Shown piece by piece: positions 34,331 through 43,578 of a stretch of DNA of 62,777 nt. The first letter of the stretch is position 1, and every line of letters starts with the position of its first letter. The DNA is from CALGLS01 sp047626155 (GTDB taxonomy: Bacteria; Bacteroidota; Bacteroidia; Chitinophagales; Saprospiraceae), in assembly GCA_047626155.1 (NCBI GenBank), contig JBLHRR010000015.1, positions 1 to 62,777 of the forward strand. Reading direction: 5' to 3'. The position numbers and the translations under genes were made by a program. The notes under the pieces were generated by a model that made no database searches, was not told the origin of the DNA, and saw only the letters and a program-made list of their open reading frames with translations.

Positions 34331-36874
34331 GTGCAAGAACAAGAAATAACCCCTATCATCCCCTTCGACCGCCGACGCTATTGGAACGACTTCCAAAAGG
34401 AAAATCGTCGCAGCGGTTGTACCCTCATTCAGTTCTTGCCGACAGGTAACAATAGTCCTTCTTGGCATTTGTTTATAGACCAATCTTCTTATAAAACACT
34501 CATCACTGCTAAAATTGCGAAGAACCTCAAAGTCATTGATTATAATGAAAAGGATTTTGAGGGTAACCGCGATCTGAAATATCTTTTTGATACCTTATTT
34601 ATAGCTTCTAATAATTTTTGGAATGTGCTCCGAAAGTCGATTGACCTGAAAGGCTTCTTTATTCCAATTACGGAAGTGGTGGAATTACCAAAATCGCAAC
34701 TTTCAACTACCGTAAACTTGCTAAGGTTAAAAGCTCGGCATTTTCCGATTGTAGATTGGCTGCAGCAGGTGAAAGAGGAAACTTTAAGAAATGAATATAA
34801 TAAGGTACCTGTTCCGGTAATCGGTGGCTGGTTCTACTTTCAGTACTATCTAAATTTTATAAAAAGAATAGCCGAGGAGTCCCCTGTCGTTTTTCAGCAA
34901 GCGAAACCATTATTGGTTAGCAAAGCCTTATCGAAGGACTTTGAGCAAAAACTTCCTTCCGCTCAACTTATCTGTTTGATGATGGGCGCCTGCGAGTCCT
35001 ACCATTTGAATCGAAAGGAATCTCCTTTTTTAGATCGTTTTCTGCAAAAGGCTCATGACTCGGTACAGGGGCATTGGAAAAATTGCGGTGATTCCTACCT
35101 ATACTATATATACCATGGTTTTGGAGGACTGGCTTTACCAAAGGATATTTTGACCGCTCAAATCCTAAAAGATCAGTTTTATGATTTTTTCGAAAATGAC
35201 CTTTCGATTATTCAGATGCAGACTGTTTTGGATAGTGAAGAAGGTTCTGAATTTTGGAAACAACTGCCTGTCGATATTCAGCATCAATTTGGCGCTAACC
35301 GAAAGGTCTCTCTGACTAAGCGAATGAAAAACCTGATTGGGAATGTATCCATCCTTGATCGCATTCAGCTTTTTTCTGAAGAGGTCGTTGCACTGCCGGA
35401 ACCTGCCCTGATTCCTCCTTCATTGGCTTGGATGAAAGAAGACACTTTAAAATGGTTTGACTTATCAAAGGAAGAGTACACTCTTCTTTCGGCTATGATT
35501 GATGGGCATTTTAAAGCCGAAGTAATGAACGATTTGCAAATTATTTCTGAAAAAAAACAACAACAATCTTACATTGATTTACTCAATAGCTATACGGCAC
35601 CATTCTTCAACTGGCAAAACTCGGAACACGGAATCATTCCTCAATGGACGGTTCTGCCTACCGAACAATCCGAAGAAGCTGTTCAGTCATTTTTGAAAAA
35701 GCAAAGAACAGAGAAGGAAGCAGAAGACAGACTGCGTCGCCAGCTCATCGAACTTGGAAGTATTAAAAACGTACACGCCTTACAAAAATTCCATGCTCGA
35801 ACCGGTGAAAATGAATTTGCGTTTTCGCACCTGCAAGAGCAATGGGTCACCGCCCTAGCGCAACATAAGACCCTGCTCAACAACACCCGCAGTTACCGCA
35901 TCCGCCGGATGAAGGAATTTGGTCTTCTCGACAAAGAAGAAAAACCAACATCGACTACCGAAGCTTTGCTGGATGAAATGCTTCAAATCGAAAAGGAGGT
36001 GACACCATATATATCATTCGTTAAAAACGCCTTTAAGTCGGCCTTGCCTATGCGTAAAACTACCGACTTCAATCCCTATCGTCATAGTCATGATGGCATC
36101 GAATTCGATCCCACCACCATCCAAGATCAAAATAAGTGGTTGAGTGGCGAGGTGATGAAAACCCTGGAAGTCAAAATCAAAAAGGGAGACGCCATTCAAA
36201 TCAATGCTTTTGCGCTGGATGCTTCTGGCTCTATGGATCACGATCGCATGCGCAATCTTTTCAAAATTTTATACTTACTAATTCTCGGATTGGAAGATCG
36301 AAAAACTTATGACGCGATTCACTTTTTCAGTACCGACTTCATGGAAGCCGCCAACTTTACGGACAAATTCACAGATCGAAAACTTTTATACAAAATCCTA
36401 AAAAGTATCTCTTTTGTTAGCAGGGAGAAAGGAGTGGTATATGGCGGATTCGGTGGTACCAATATCAGCGCTGGACTCAGAGAGTGCCATAAGCAAGTAA
36501 CGGAACTTTCTGAGAAATTGAAGAAAGAAAAACCAGACATGCTTCACCTACGAAGCATCTTCATCATCACAGATGGACGGCCTTCTCTTGGCATTACCAA
36601 TTTGGAGGAGCTAGGGGAATACATCCGAGTTAAACGGAAGGAAGGGAATGTGGCCATCAAAGGCATCTACCTCAAACCACCTGTAGATGAATCGAAGGTC
36701 AACCTTAATATTTACAAACATCCTGGTGAGCCTGGCTGGGGTTTCATGGATACGATTTTTGGAAAGGATAACTTTGTGGAGACCGATGATTTTGGGGAGG
36801 CCGTTCGGAAATTTGTCTATGTGATGACTTTGACTTTTCGGCGACAGCGAATGGAGACCAACGCTAAAAAATAG
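34331..36874 (+). CDS. VWA-domain protein, likely partner of the divergent MoxR-like ATPase
   Basis: An 847-residue protein that starts with GTG at 34331; the following residues read QEQEITPIIPFDRRRYW. Residues ~1-600 are helical and unrecognised. A VWA domain follows, with the MIDAS motif DASGS at 630-634, a conserved threonine in GGTNIS near 710, and an IITDGRPS segment near 745. There is no signal peptide or membrane helix, so it is cytosolic. MoxR AAA+ ATPases work with VWA proteins in cofactor insertion, complex assembly and several conflict-system operons. The head-to-head arrangement with the AAA+ gene supports such a pair. Confidence 0.82.
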   Translation: MQEQEITPIIPFDRRRYWNDFQKENRRSGCTLIQFLPTGNNSPSWHLFIDQSSYKTLITAKIAKNLKVIDYNEKDFEGNRDLKYLFDTLFIASNNFWNVLRKSIDLKGFFIPITEVVELPKSQLSTTVNLLRLKARHFPIVDWLQQVKEETLRNEYNKVPVPVIGGWFYFQYYLNFIKRIAEESPVVFQQAKPLLVSKALSKDFEQKLPSAQLICLMMGACESYHLNRKESPFLDRFLQKAHDSVQGHWKNCGDSYLYYIYHGFGGLALPKDILTAQILKDQFYDFFENDLSIIQMQTVLDSEEGSEFWKQLPVDIQHQFGANRKVSLTKRMKNLIGNVSILDRIQLFSEEVVALPEPALIPPSLAWMKEDTLKWFDLSKEEYTLLSAMIDGHFKAEVMNDLQIISEKKQQQSYIDLLNSYTAPFFNWQNSEHGIIPQWTVLPTEQSEEAVQSFLKKQRTEKEAEDRLRRQLIELGSIKNVHALQKFHARTGENEFAFSHLQEQWVTALAQHKTLLNNTRSYRIRRMKEFGLLDKEEKPTSTTEALLDEMLQIEKEVTPYISFVKNAFKSALPMRKTTDFNPYRHSHDGIEFDPTTIQDQNKWLSGEVMKTLEVKIKKGDAIQINAFALDASGSMDHDRMRNLFKILYLLILGLEDRKTYDAIHFFSTDFMEAANFTDKFTDRKLLYKILKSISFVSREKGVVYGGFGGTNISAGLRECHKQVTELSEKLKKEKPDMLHLRSIFIITDGRPSLGITNLEELGEYIRVKRKEGNVAIKGIYLKPPVDESKVNLNIYKHPGEPGWGFMDTIFGKDNFVETDDFGEAVRKFVYVMTLTFRRQRMETNAKK

Positions 36875-36956
36875 TTTTGGCAAAAGTTATCATTATCTTT
36901 ATCCTATCTAAAGTAAGTTTTACAAAAACGCTAAAACGAAACAAAACCAAAATAAA

Positions 36957-39900
36957 ATGCGCCAAATCCTTCTACTCCTCTTATTACAAATCTTCGTCCT
37001 CCAATGTGCTTTTGCACAACCTGCCAATGACGACTGCCCTCAGGCCATCGATCTCGGAGAAGCGCCCTCCTGCCCTACCGATATTTATAACAATATAAAC
37101 GCAACGCCCTCCACCATCGCGACCAACCCTGCAGACAATATTCCTTCCTGCTGGTTTACCAACGAAAATAATGATGTCTGGTTTTCTTTTATGACTCCGG
37201 CCAATGGAAGTATCCTTGATTTTTCCATTACCGTAGGTGGAGCACCCGGTGGGCCTAATAACCTGCCTTTGGTACAACCACAAATTGCCTTGTACCGAGG
37301 CGATTGCGCCATCGATGAATTATCGGAATTGGCTTGTGGTGATTTTGTATCTGGACAAAGTATTGTCAATCTAGATATTTTAGGATTGGATCCGGCTACG
37401 ACTTATTATCTAAGAGTCAATGATTTTTCTGCAACGGCTGCTCCCAATTGGGGAGATTTTATGGTCTGCGTAGATTCTATTTCTAATGCCGTCAATGTGC
37501 TGGCAACTGTTACGACAGATTCTATTTGTAATGGTAATGTTACACAACTAAATGCTACTGGAGTAGATGATGTCGATTTTTTTATTTGGGAACCTGCGAC
37601 TTCGCTTTCCGATCCGAATAGCCCTACCCCAATTGCTTCACCAAACACCACAACGACCTATACCATCACCGCTACCAACCTTGGAGATAATCTAGTTACC
37701 AATGGAGATTTTGAAATGGGAGATACCGGTTTTACTACCGATTATGTGAATGGTTACGACTCTTTACCGCAACAAACCTGGGGCCCACTTGGCTATGAAG
37801 GAACCTATGTCGTACTGAACGATCCTGTTGAATCACATAGCAACTTTGCCCCCTGCGTAGATCATACTTCAGGTACTGGAAATATGATGATCAGTAACGG
37901 TTCAGGTGTTGCGGGAGAATCCATTTGGTGCCAATTCGTTTCCATAGAACCTAATACGGATTACCTCTTTTCTACTTGGGTAGCAACTATGGTGTCTGAG
38001 AACCCGGCCAATCTGCAGTTTTCTGTAAATGGTTTTTTAATTGGTACGCCCTTTACCGCTCCTTTCCTTACCTGCGACTGGCAACAGTTTTCCAGCACCT
38101 GGAATTCGGGTGTTTCTGTTATTGCCGAACTTTGCATCTCCAATCAAAATACTGTTCTAAGTGGAAATGACTTTGCCATAGATGATATCTACTTCTCTAT
38201 ATTTTCAGCAGGCGAATCTTCTGTTATCGTAAATGTATCTGATCCGGAAATAACGGTACTCAATCAAATGGATGCAACTTGTTCCGGAGTCTGTGATGGG
38301 ATGATTGAAATTATGGCATCCGATGGTTTCACCAATTCCGGTTATAGCTACCTTTGGAGCGATGGTCAGACCACAGCTCTTGTTGAAAACCTTTGCAGTG
38401 GTAGTTACTCCGTTACCATTACTGATGATTTGGGTTGTACCCAAATGGAAACCATTCTCATCAATGAATCTGTTTTTTCCTTTGCAGTAAATGAATTAGC
38501 TGCACCCGCTTGTGAATTACAACAAGATGCAGACGTGAGCCTTATTTTCGGAAACGGAACTGCCCCTTTTACCATCAACTGGAGTTCTGGTGGCACTGGA
38601 ATTACAGAGGAGGGCTTGACCGGCGGGCAATACTCAGTTACGGTTGAAGATGCAAATGGATGTACTAATATTCAGGCGTTTAGCATTGAATTATACCCCG
38701 GCATCATTCCTACCGAAATCAGCACTACCGCAGACACCATCTGCCAGGGCGAGCTCATTACACTGACTGCCAATGGAGGGAATACTGCTATTTTTGAGTG
38801 GAACAATGGCGCCATTTCCGATTTGATAAATGACTTTCCAAACGAACAAACGACCTATACGGTAACGACAAATACCATTGGCCAAAATCTGATTGTCAAT
38901 GGTGATTTTGAACTAGGTAACGTTGGCTTCACCAGTGACCACAACTTCCACCAACTACCAAGCAATGGAATGTGCCAGACTTGTTATGGCGTAGCTCCTT
39001 CCCCTCCCAGTCTCTGGACACAATGTAGCGATCATACTTCCGGCGCTGGTAACCAAATGGTCTTCAATGCTTCAACCGACCCTGGCCTCAGCAGTTGGTG
39101 TCAAACCGTTTCCCTTACTCTCAACACCGAATACAGTTTTACTTTTTGGGCGCAAACCATTAATAGTGGATCTCCAGCAAACCTTTCTGTTTCTTTTAAT
39201 AATACGCCAATACCCTCCGCAATGCCACTAGGCAATGCTAGTTGCAATTGGCAACAATTCACTAACACCTGGGATTCAGGAACACAGACTTCAGCTATTA
39301 TTTGCATCAATAATCTAGAAATAAATGGCGGAGGAAATGACTGGGCTTTAGATGACATCAGCTTTCAGGCGACTTGTTCATCTGTTGCAGAAAAAACAAT
39401 CTATGTTTCTCAACAGGAAACCTCCATTATTGCTCAAACAAATATTGATTGTACGAATATGTCTGGTGTCGCTTCCCTTTCCGTAACAGGAGGATTTTTT
39501 CCTTACAACTTTCTATGGGATGATGGCAACAGCGGATCGATCAATAACGAACTTACTGCTGGCATACATACCGTCACTGTTTCGGATATGGGTAACTATT
39601 GTGAAGAAGTTTTGAGTTTAGAAATTTTAGCGGTTTCAATTCCTGAGATCCTTGACCTTGAAGTCACTATAGGTGGTTGCGATCCTGCCACCAATGGAGT
39701 CGATGTATTGCCAAATGCGATTCAGGTTTTCATGACTGGCGGTACTCCTCCTTATACTTTTAGTATTGATGGTGGTATCACCACACAAACGGATTCTTTA
39801 TTTGAGAACTTAATAGACATTAGCGGTCTGACCATTATAGCTACTGACGTAAATGGTTGCGAGGCTATTGCTTTAACACCACAAACAGAAAATAGCCTAG

Positions 39901-40373
39901 TGGTTAGCATCATTAGTAGTGAGGAATATCTATGTAGTCCGGAAATAGAACTCAGTTTAAGCCCTGCTGTAATGATGGACGACAGTATCTATTGGTCAAC
40001 TGGAGAAGATACAGATATCATTTCTATTTCGGAGGCCGGTATCTATGAAGTTAGCATTTGGAATGCTCAAAATTGCCTTACTACTGACTCAATCACAATA
40101 GAAGAATGCGGGATCTACGCTATGCCGAATGCTTTCACTCCGGATGGCGATGGTGTCAATGATCATTTTGGTATAGTTGCAGAAGGAGATGTGCAGGTAT
40201 TGGAATTTGTGATTTACAATCGCTGGGGCAAAGAGGTTTATAATGGCACAGGGAGCTGGGATGGTGTACATGCCGGAGCTCCTCATCCGATGGATGTTTT
40301 GATTTATCGGATGGTGGTGGAGGCGCAAGGCATTCAAGAAATTCTAAAAGGAGAAGTTACTTTGATACGTTAG
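36957..40373 (+). CDS. T9SS-secreted modular surface protein with type B sorting domain
   Basis: A 1138-residue protein with a signal peptide (MRQILLLLLLQIFVLQCAFA). It contains a beta-sandwich (~20-185, DDCPQAIDLGE and DVWFSF), two copies of a ~170-residue NGDFE module (near 250-425 and 645-800) and SprB-like repeats (e.g. LWSDGQTTALVENLCSGSYS). The C-terminal type B sorting domain begins near AMPNAFTPDGDGVNDHF and has the family landmark VIYNRWGKEVY. It should be exported by type IX secretion and act at the cell surface, as an adhesin or matrix protein. It sits 82 bp after the VWA gene, but nothing suggests shared function. Confidence 0.92.
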   Translation: MRQILLLLLLQIFVLQCAFAQPANDDCPQAIDLGEAPSCPTDIYNNINATPSTIATNPADNIPSCWFTNENNDVWFSFMTPANGSILDFSITVGGAPGGPNNLPLVQPQIALYRGDCAIDELSELACGDFVSGQSIVNLDILGLDPATTYYLRVNDFSATAAPNWGDFMVCVDSISNAVNVLATVTTDSICNGNVTQLNATGVDDVDFFIWEPATSLSDPNSPTPIASPNTTTTYTITATNLGDNLVTNGDFEMGDTGFTTDYVNGYDSLPQQTWGPLGYEGTYVVLNDPVESHSNFAPCVDHTSGTGNMMISNGSGVAGESIWCQFVSIEPNTDYLFSTWVATMVSENPANLQFSVNGFLIGTPFTAPFLTCDWQQFSSTWNSGVSVIAELCISNQNTVLSGNDFAIDDIYFSIFSAGESSVIVNVSDPEITVLNQMDATCSGVCDGMIEIMASDGFTNSGYSYLWSDGQTTALVENLCSGSYSVTITDDLGCTQMETILINESVFSFAVNELAAPACELQQDADVSLIFGNGTAPFTINWSSGGTGITEEGLTGGQYSVTVEDANGCTNIQAFSIELYPGIIPTEISTTADTICQGELITLTANGGNTAIFEWNNGAISDLINDFPNEQTTYTVTTNTIGQNLIVNGDFELGNVGFTSDHNFHQLPSNGMCQTCYGVAPSPPSLWTQCSDHTSGAGNQMVFNASTDPGLSSWCQTVSLTLNTEYSFTFWAQTINSGSPANLSVSFNNTPIPSAMPLGNASCNWQQFTNTWDSGTQTSAIICINNLEINGGGNDWALDDISFQATCSSVAEKTIYVSQQETSIIAQTNIDCTNMSGVASLSVTGGFFPYNFLWDDGNSGSINNELTAGIHTVTVSDMGNYCEEVLSLEILAVSIPEILDLEVTIGGCDPATNGVDVLPNAIQVFMTGGTPPYTFSIDGGITTQTDSLFENLIDISGLTIIATDVNGCEAIALTPQTENSLVVSIISSEEYLCSPEIELSLSPAVMMDDSIYWSTGEDTDIISISEAGIYEVSIWNAQNCLTTDSITIEECGIYAMPNAFTPDGDGVNDHFGIVAEGDVQVLEFVIYNRWGKEVYNGTGSWDGVHAGAPHPMDVLIYRMVVEAQGIQEILKGEVTLIR

Positions 40374-40544
40374 ATGATTATTCGTAATTGTTAGTTCTCC
40401 CGATACGAACCTATCTAGAAGCTGTCGAACCGCCAGACAGGGCAAAGTCTAATACTTATGGCTTTGTCACAGAGTTTTTACTTTTATGGTTACTTAACAA
40501 GAGTCTGGGTTTCAACAGGACTCAAAAATTAAAGGTTGCTCCAT

Positions 40545-40609
40545 AAAGTGTGTGAGCCGGTATGGCTTCCTTTAGGATCAGAGGTGCGGGAGGCGAAATG
40601 ACACACTTT
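40545..40609 (+). repeat. Palindromic element family 2, complete copy
   Basis: A 65-bp element with perfect 9-bp ends, AAAGTGTGT (40545-40553) and ACACACTTT (40601-40609). A 23-bp internal block (40563-40585) is identical in reverse complement at 48008-48030. Its other half (GAGGTGCGGGAGGCGAAATG) recurs in reverse complement near 42541-42567. It ends 29 bp before the start of the 621-residue gene. Confidence 0.65.
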
Positions 40610-40638
40610 GTTTAACAAGCTCCAAATCAAAAGATAAA

Positions 40639-42504
40639 ATGAATCAATCCACTCATTCCAATCCGCTACCTAATAACTGGGTCGACCATTACGTAGAACC
40701 ACATCACAATCAAATCTACGGTAAAGACAAACGTGGTAATTGGTTTGATAAGGAGGGGCGCAAATTGGAAGCTCCTGTTTTTCTTCAAAATGATGTGTTG
40801 GTTTCCCTTCCGGGGAAAAAATCAAAACAATCTCTTTCGTTTCGGGGGCAAGCTCTTTCCATGAGCCCTCATTGTACTTTGATACAAATCGGTAAAGTAG
40901 TCTATGATGTACATCTGGAAATGGTTTCTTATTATGGTCAGAAGATAACTGGGCTGGGGCCGAATAACATTACACTTGCAAAAAGTTCTTTTATTCAGGA
41001 AGTCTATCTTGGTTTGGATCAAAAGGCCTACTTGACGGAGAATGACTTACAGCCTTTCCTTATCTTAGGCGAGCTAGTCATCCAACATTTACACACCGTC
41101 AAAAAAGGAAAGAATCAATATGAAGTCTTTAAAACTAAACAGAATACCTATGTGCTCAATGCCATCAGTAGTGAGGTTCTTTGTTGCGATGAAGATCCGG
41201 TCTATATCAATTTTTCAACTTACGTAAAACTTGGAAAACAAGCATTGGCCCTTTGTACTGGCGCCAAAGGAAATCGCTATATGAATATTGCAACGCAGCA
41301 GTCTTTCTATATCGACCAAATCAGCGAGGAACCAATCACGCATATTGACCTGGAACCGATGACTTTTAATGAGGCGCAGCTTCGGAATATGAAAACCGCC
41401 AGTCAGACTTTTGTTTATAATGAAACTACAAAAGAAATTTTCACGCTGAATGAAGGTACTATTACTCCTGAGAGTATCCGTGAAGATCTGCATTATCCCA
41501 ATCACTATGGGGTGGCCATGATATTGGGAACAGAAAAGTTATTTTACAAAAAGAAAAATGAAATTGTTCGGGTTCCCAATACCAACTTCGAAGTGGCAAA
41601 GCTACTCAGTCGACCCAACCAAAAATTACTAAACGCAATCACGACAACTAATGAACGAATTGTTCTGGATGCACGAAAAGGTTATGAACAATTGCAACAA
41701 GCCTATTCAGGCGAACGAGCCGTAGTGGAAGTTTTTGGCGACTCTCATAAACTGGGACATACCATTGTGCAAAACGTTTTGCTTGAAACACTAGGTGGCT
41801 CGGAAAATCGGGTAATTGATTTGAATAAAGAGAAACTGGAAGTGTATACCCTGCCGGAAGATCTATTTACTTCCTCTGAAAATAACACCCATTCTACATT
41901 TAAACTGAACCCACTGGTGAGCTTAGACTTTGAGAAAATAACGACCATCGAAGAAGAGGCATTTGTGTACGGAGAGTTTGTTCCTTTTCATGACTCTCCC
42001 CTACCCCTTTTGATTCAAGTCAGTAATGGCAGGCCTTTACATTTGGAAGGCGGCGGTTTTAGAAATGAACTGGTCTATGGTTTCAATCAGAGTACCCTAA
42101 ACGAAAAACACCATCTTGGTCCTCACCGAATGATTGGTGCGCTGACTTATACCGAGGACCTGAAAGAGCGGGAGATCTTGTTTTCTTTTTTGACTCGACG
42201 AAGTTGGCTGATGATGGATGATTCCTTTCTTCCGATTTTTCGAAAGGTCGTCAAACACCAATCTCAGAAAAGTTGGGACTACTTGCTTTTCGAATTGCGT
42301 AGAATTGCATCAACGAAAGAGTATATCGTGGTTGAGAAAAAAGAACCCCATCGAATCCTAGTGGTCGTGGAAGACGATATTGAAAATCCTAAAATCGTTT
42401 CTGATTTGCAAAAGGCTTTGAAAATTCCAAAAAAATTAAACGCCTTGAAAAAATTGTTCAGCGGAGATCCGGGCTATTTGAAGGAAGTTAGTTTAGAGGA
42501 TTAG
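40639..42504 (+). CDS. Uncharacterised beta-rich protein (621 aa)
   Basis: I recognise no family. The 621-residue product has no signal peptide or membrane segment. Most of it looks like short beta strands separated by polar turns (NQIYGKDKRGNWFDKEGRK, later LSFRGQALSMSPHCTLIQIG), suggesting a beta-propeller or tandem sandwich. The last ~110 residues become helical and basic (LKIPKKLNALKKLF). It lies near the MoxR/VWA pair, whose ATPase has a similar beta-rich N-terminus, so it could be a third component, but the secreted T9SS protein gene lies between. It is flanked on both sides by family 2 repeats. Confidence 0.55.
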   Translation: MNQSTHSNPLPNNWVDHYVEPHHNQIYGKDKRGNWFDKEGRKLEAPVFLQNDVLVSLPGKKSKQSLSFRGQALSMSPHCTLIQIGKVVYDVHLEMVSYYGQKITGLGPNNITLAKSSFIQEVYLGLDQKAYLTENDLQPFLILGELVIQHLHTVKKGKNQYEVFKTKQNTYVLNAISSEVLCCDEDPVYINFSTYVKLGKQALALCTGAKGNRYMNIATQQSFYIDQISEEPITHIDLEPMTFNEAQLRNMKTASQTFVYNETTKEIFTLNEGTITPESIREDLHYPNHYGVAMILGTEKLFYKKKNEIVRVPNTNFEVAKLLSRPNQKLLNAITTTNERIVLDARKGYEQLQQAYSGERAVVEVFGDSHKLGHTIVQNVLLETLGGSENRVIDLNKEKLEVYTLPEDLFTSSENNTHSTFKLNPLVSLDFEKITTIEEEAFVYGEFVPFHDSPLPLLIQVSNGRPLHLEGGGFRNELVYGFNQSTLNEKHHLGPHRMIGALTYTEDLKEREILFSFLTRRSWLMMDDSFLPIFRKVVKHQSQKSWDYLLFELRRIASTKEYIVVEKKEPHRILVVVEDDIENPKIVSDLQKALKIPKKLNALKKLFSGDPGYLKEVSLED

Positions 42505-42537
42505 TTGGCAATACCCTCTTTCGTTAAGCGAATGTTT

Positions 42538-42586
42538 AATATAGTGTGGCATTTCGCCTACCGCACCTCTCAGTCTAGAGGAGGCA
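42538..42586 (-). repeat. Palindromic element family 2, partial copy
   Basis: The segment AGTGTGGCATTTCGCC, then TACCGCACCTCT, then GAGGAGGCA matches the reverse complement of the 40545 copy with scattered changes. It begins about 34 bp after the stop of the 621-residue gene. The rest of the 535-bp gap to 43040 is AT-rich and shows only the hairpin at 42881-42924. Confidence 0.5.
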
Positions 42587-42880
42587 ATGTATCTCCGTAA
42601 GGGCCATATAAAATCCAATTATTTTCTTTTGGCAGATTTAATAAATGCACATTATTGTTACTACCGTCTTCATTCCTCGTCTCAAGAGTATAAGGCTTTT
42701 ATCATAGGCACTTCTAGAGGAAGAACCTCTTCATTCTAATCCAAACCGTTATCAAATACAGTATCTCTTAACCTATTAGGAGAACATAATGATTACACTT
42801 TGATGCCAATACAATTTTAGTGAAAAAGAAATGTAATAAAATTTATAGCTACAAATCCGAAATATTAAAGATAGTTTAAG

Positions 42881-42924
42881 TAACTTTCGTTGTTGCTATA
42901 TGTTATAGTAACAACGAAAGATTA
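42881..42924. repeat. 19-20 bp imperfect hairpin upstream of the DksA-like gene
   Basis: TAACTTTCGTTGTTGCTAT (42881-42899) pairs with ATAGTAACAACGAAAGATTA (42905-42924) around a 5-nt loop, with one bulge and one mismatch. The right arm recurs at 48050-48069 with a single difference. It is 115 bp before the DksA-like start codon. Confidence 0.5.
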
Positions 42925-43039
42925 ACTTGAACCCACTGTAAGCTTTAAGTTAGAACTAAACGACCTCAAGGAAAGTACATTAGCTAAAAGCTAAAGTATA
43001 TAATGGTCTAAATCATTTTTTACGTAATACATTTTTAAA

Positions 43040-43576
43040 ATGGCCACACCAGAAAAGAACAAATCACTACGCTATTCCGACGAGGAATTAGCCGAATTCA
43101 AGAAAATCATAGACAAAAAAATCACCGACGGTCAGGAACAAGTTCGACAATTCGAAGAACAGGTTCGGGAACTCAATGAGAGTCTTCAAACAAGCGGCGC
43201 TGACTTGGGCGATAACTCTGCATATACTGATGTTGAGTTTATCAATAACTTAATTTTCCGACAAAAAAAACAAATTCAAGATTTTGAAAATGCCCTTCTT
43301 CGTATCAAAAATAAAGTCTATGGGATTTGTATACTAACAGGGGATTTGATTGATAAGAAGCGATTGCTAATTGTGCCTACGACCATGAAAGGCCTTGTTG
43401 AGAAAACAGAAGCTCAGAAAAGAGGAGCGACCAAATCTAATCGACGGACCTTATTATCGGATCGAAAGCCGAAAGCGCAATTCACCAAGACCGGCAAGAA
43501 GGCAAAACCTGAAAAGATAGACCCTCTTGACGAGGAGGAAATTGATTTGGGAGACATGGAAGAGCTGAATGACTAA
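43040..43576 (+). CDS. DksA/TraR-family regulator with degenerate zinc site
   Basis: A 178-residue protein. Residues ~10-90 form the helical hairpin of DksA-like factors (RYSDEELAEFKKIIDKKI, later FRQKKQIQDFENALLRI). Then comes the expected YGICILTGDLIDKKRLLIVP segment, with Cys97 as the only cysteine of the usual four. Such one-cysteine versions are common in Bacteroidota. DksA relatives insert the coiled coil into the RNA polymerase secondary channel. A C-terminal extension of ~65 residues is basic and then acidic (DPLDEEEIDLGDMEELND). It overlaps nothing but is followed after 2 bp by the phosphatase gene, so they form an operon. Confidence 0.82.
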   Translation: MATPEKNKSLRYSDEELAEFKKIIDKKITDGQEQVRQFEEQVRELNESLQTSGADLGDNSAYTDVEFINNLIFRQKKQIQDFENALLRIKNKVYGICILTGDLIDKKRLLIVPTTMKGLVEKTEAQKRGATKSNRRTLLSDRKPKAQFTKTGKKAKPEKIDPLDEEEIDLGDMEELND

Positions 43577-43578
43577 TT

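Noticed and set aside
34199..34483. N-terminal extension of the AAA+ ATPase
   Set aside because: The extra 95 residues overlap the divergent VWA gene and a GTAGCG repeat and read as non-coding; the ATG at 34198 gives a sensible start.
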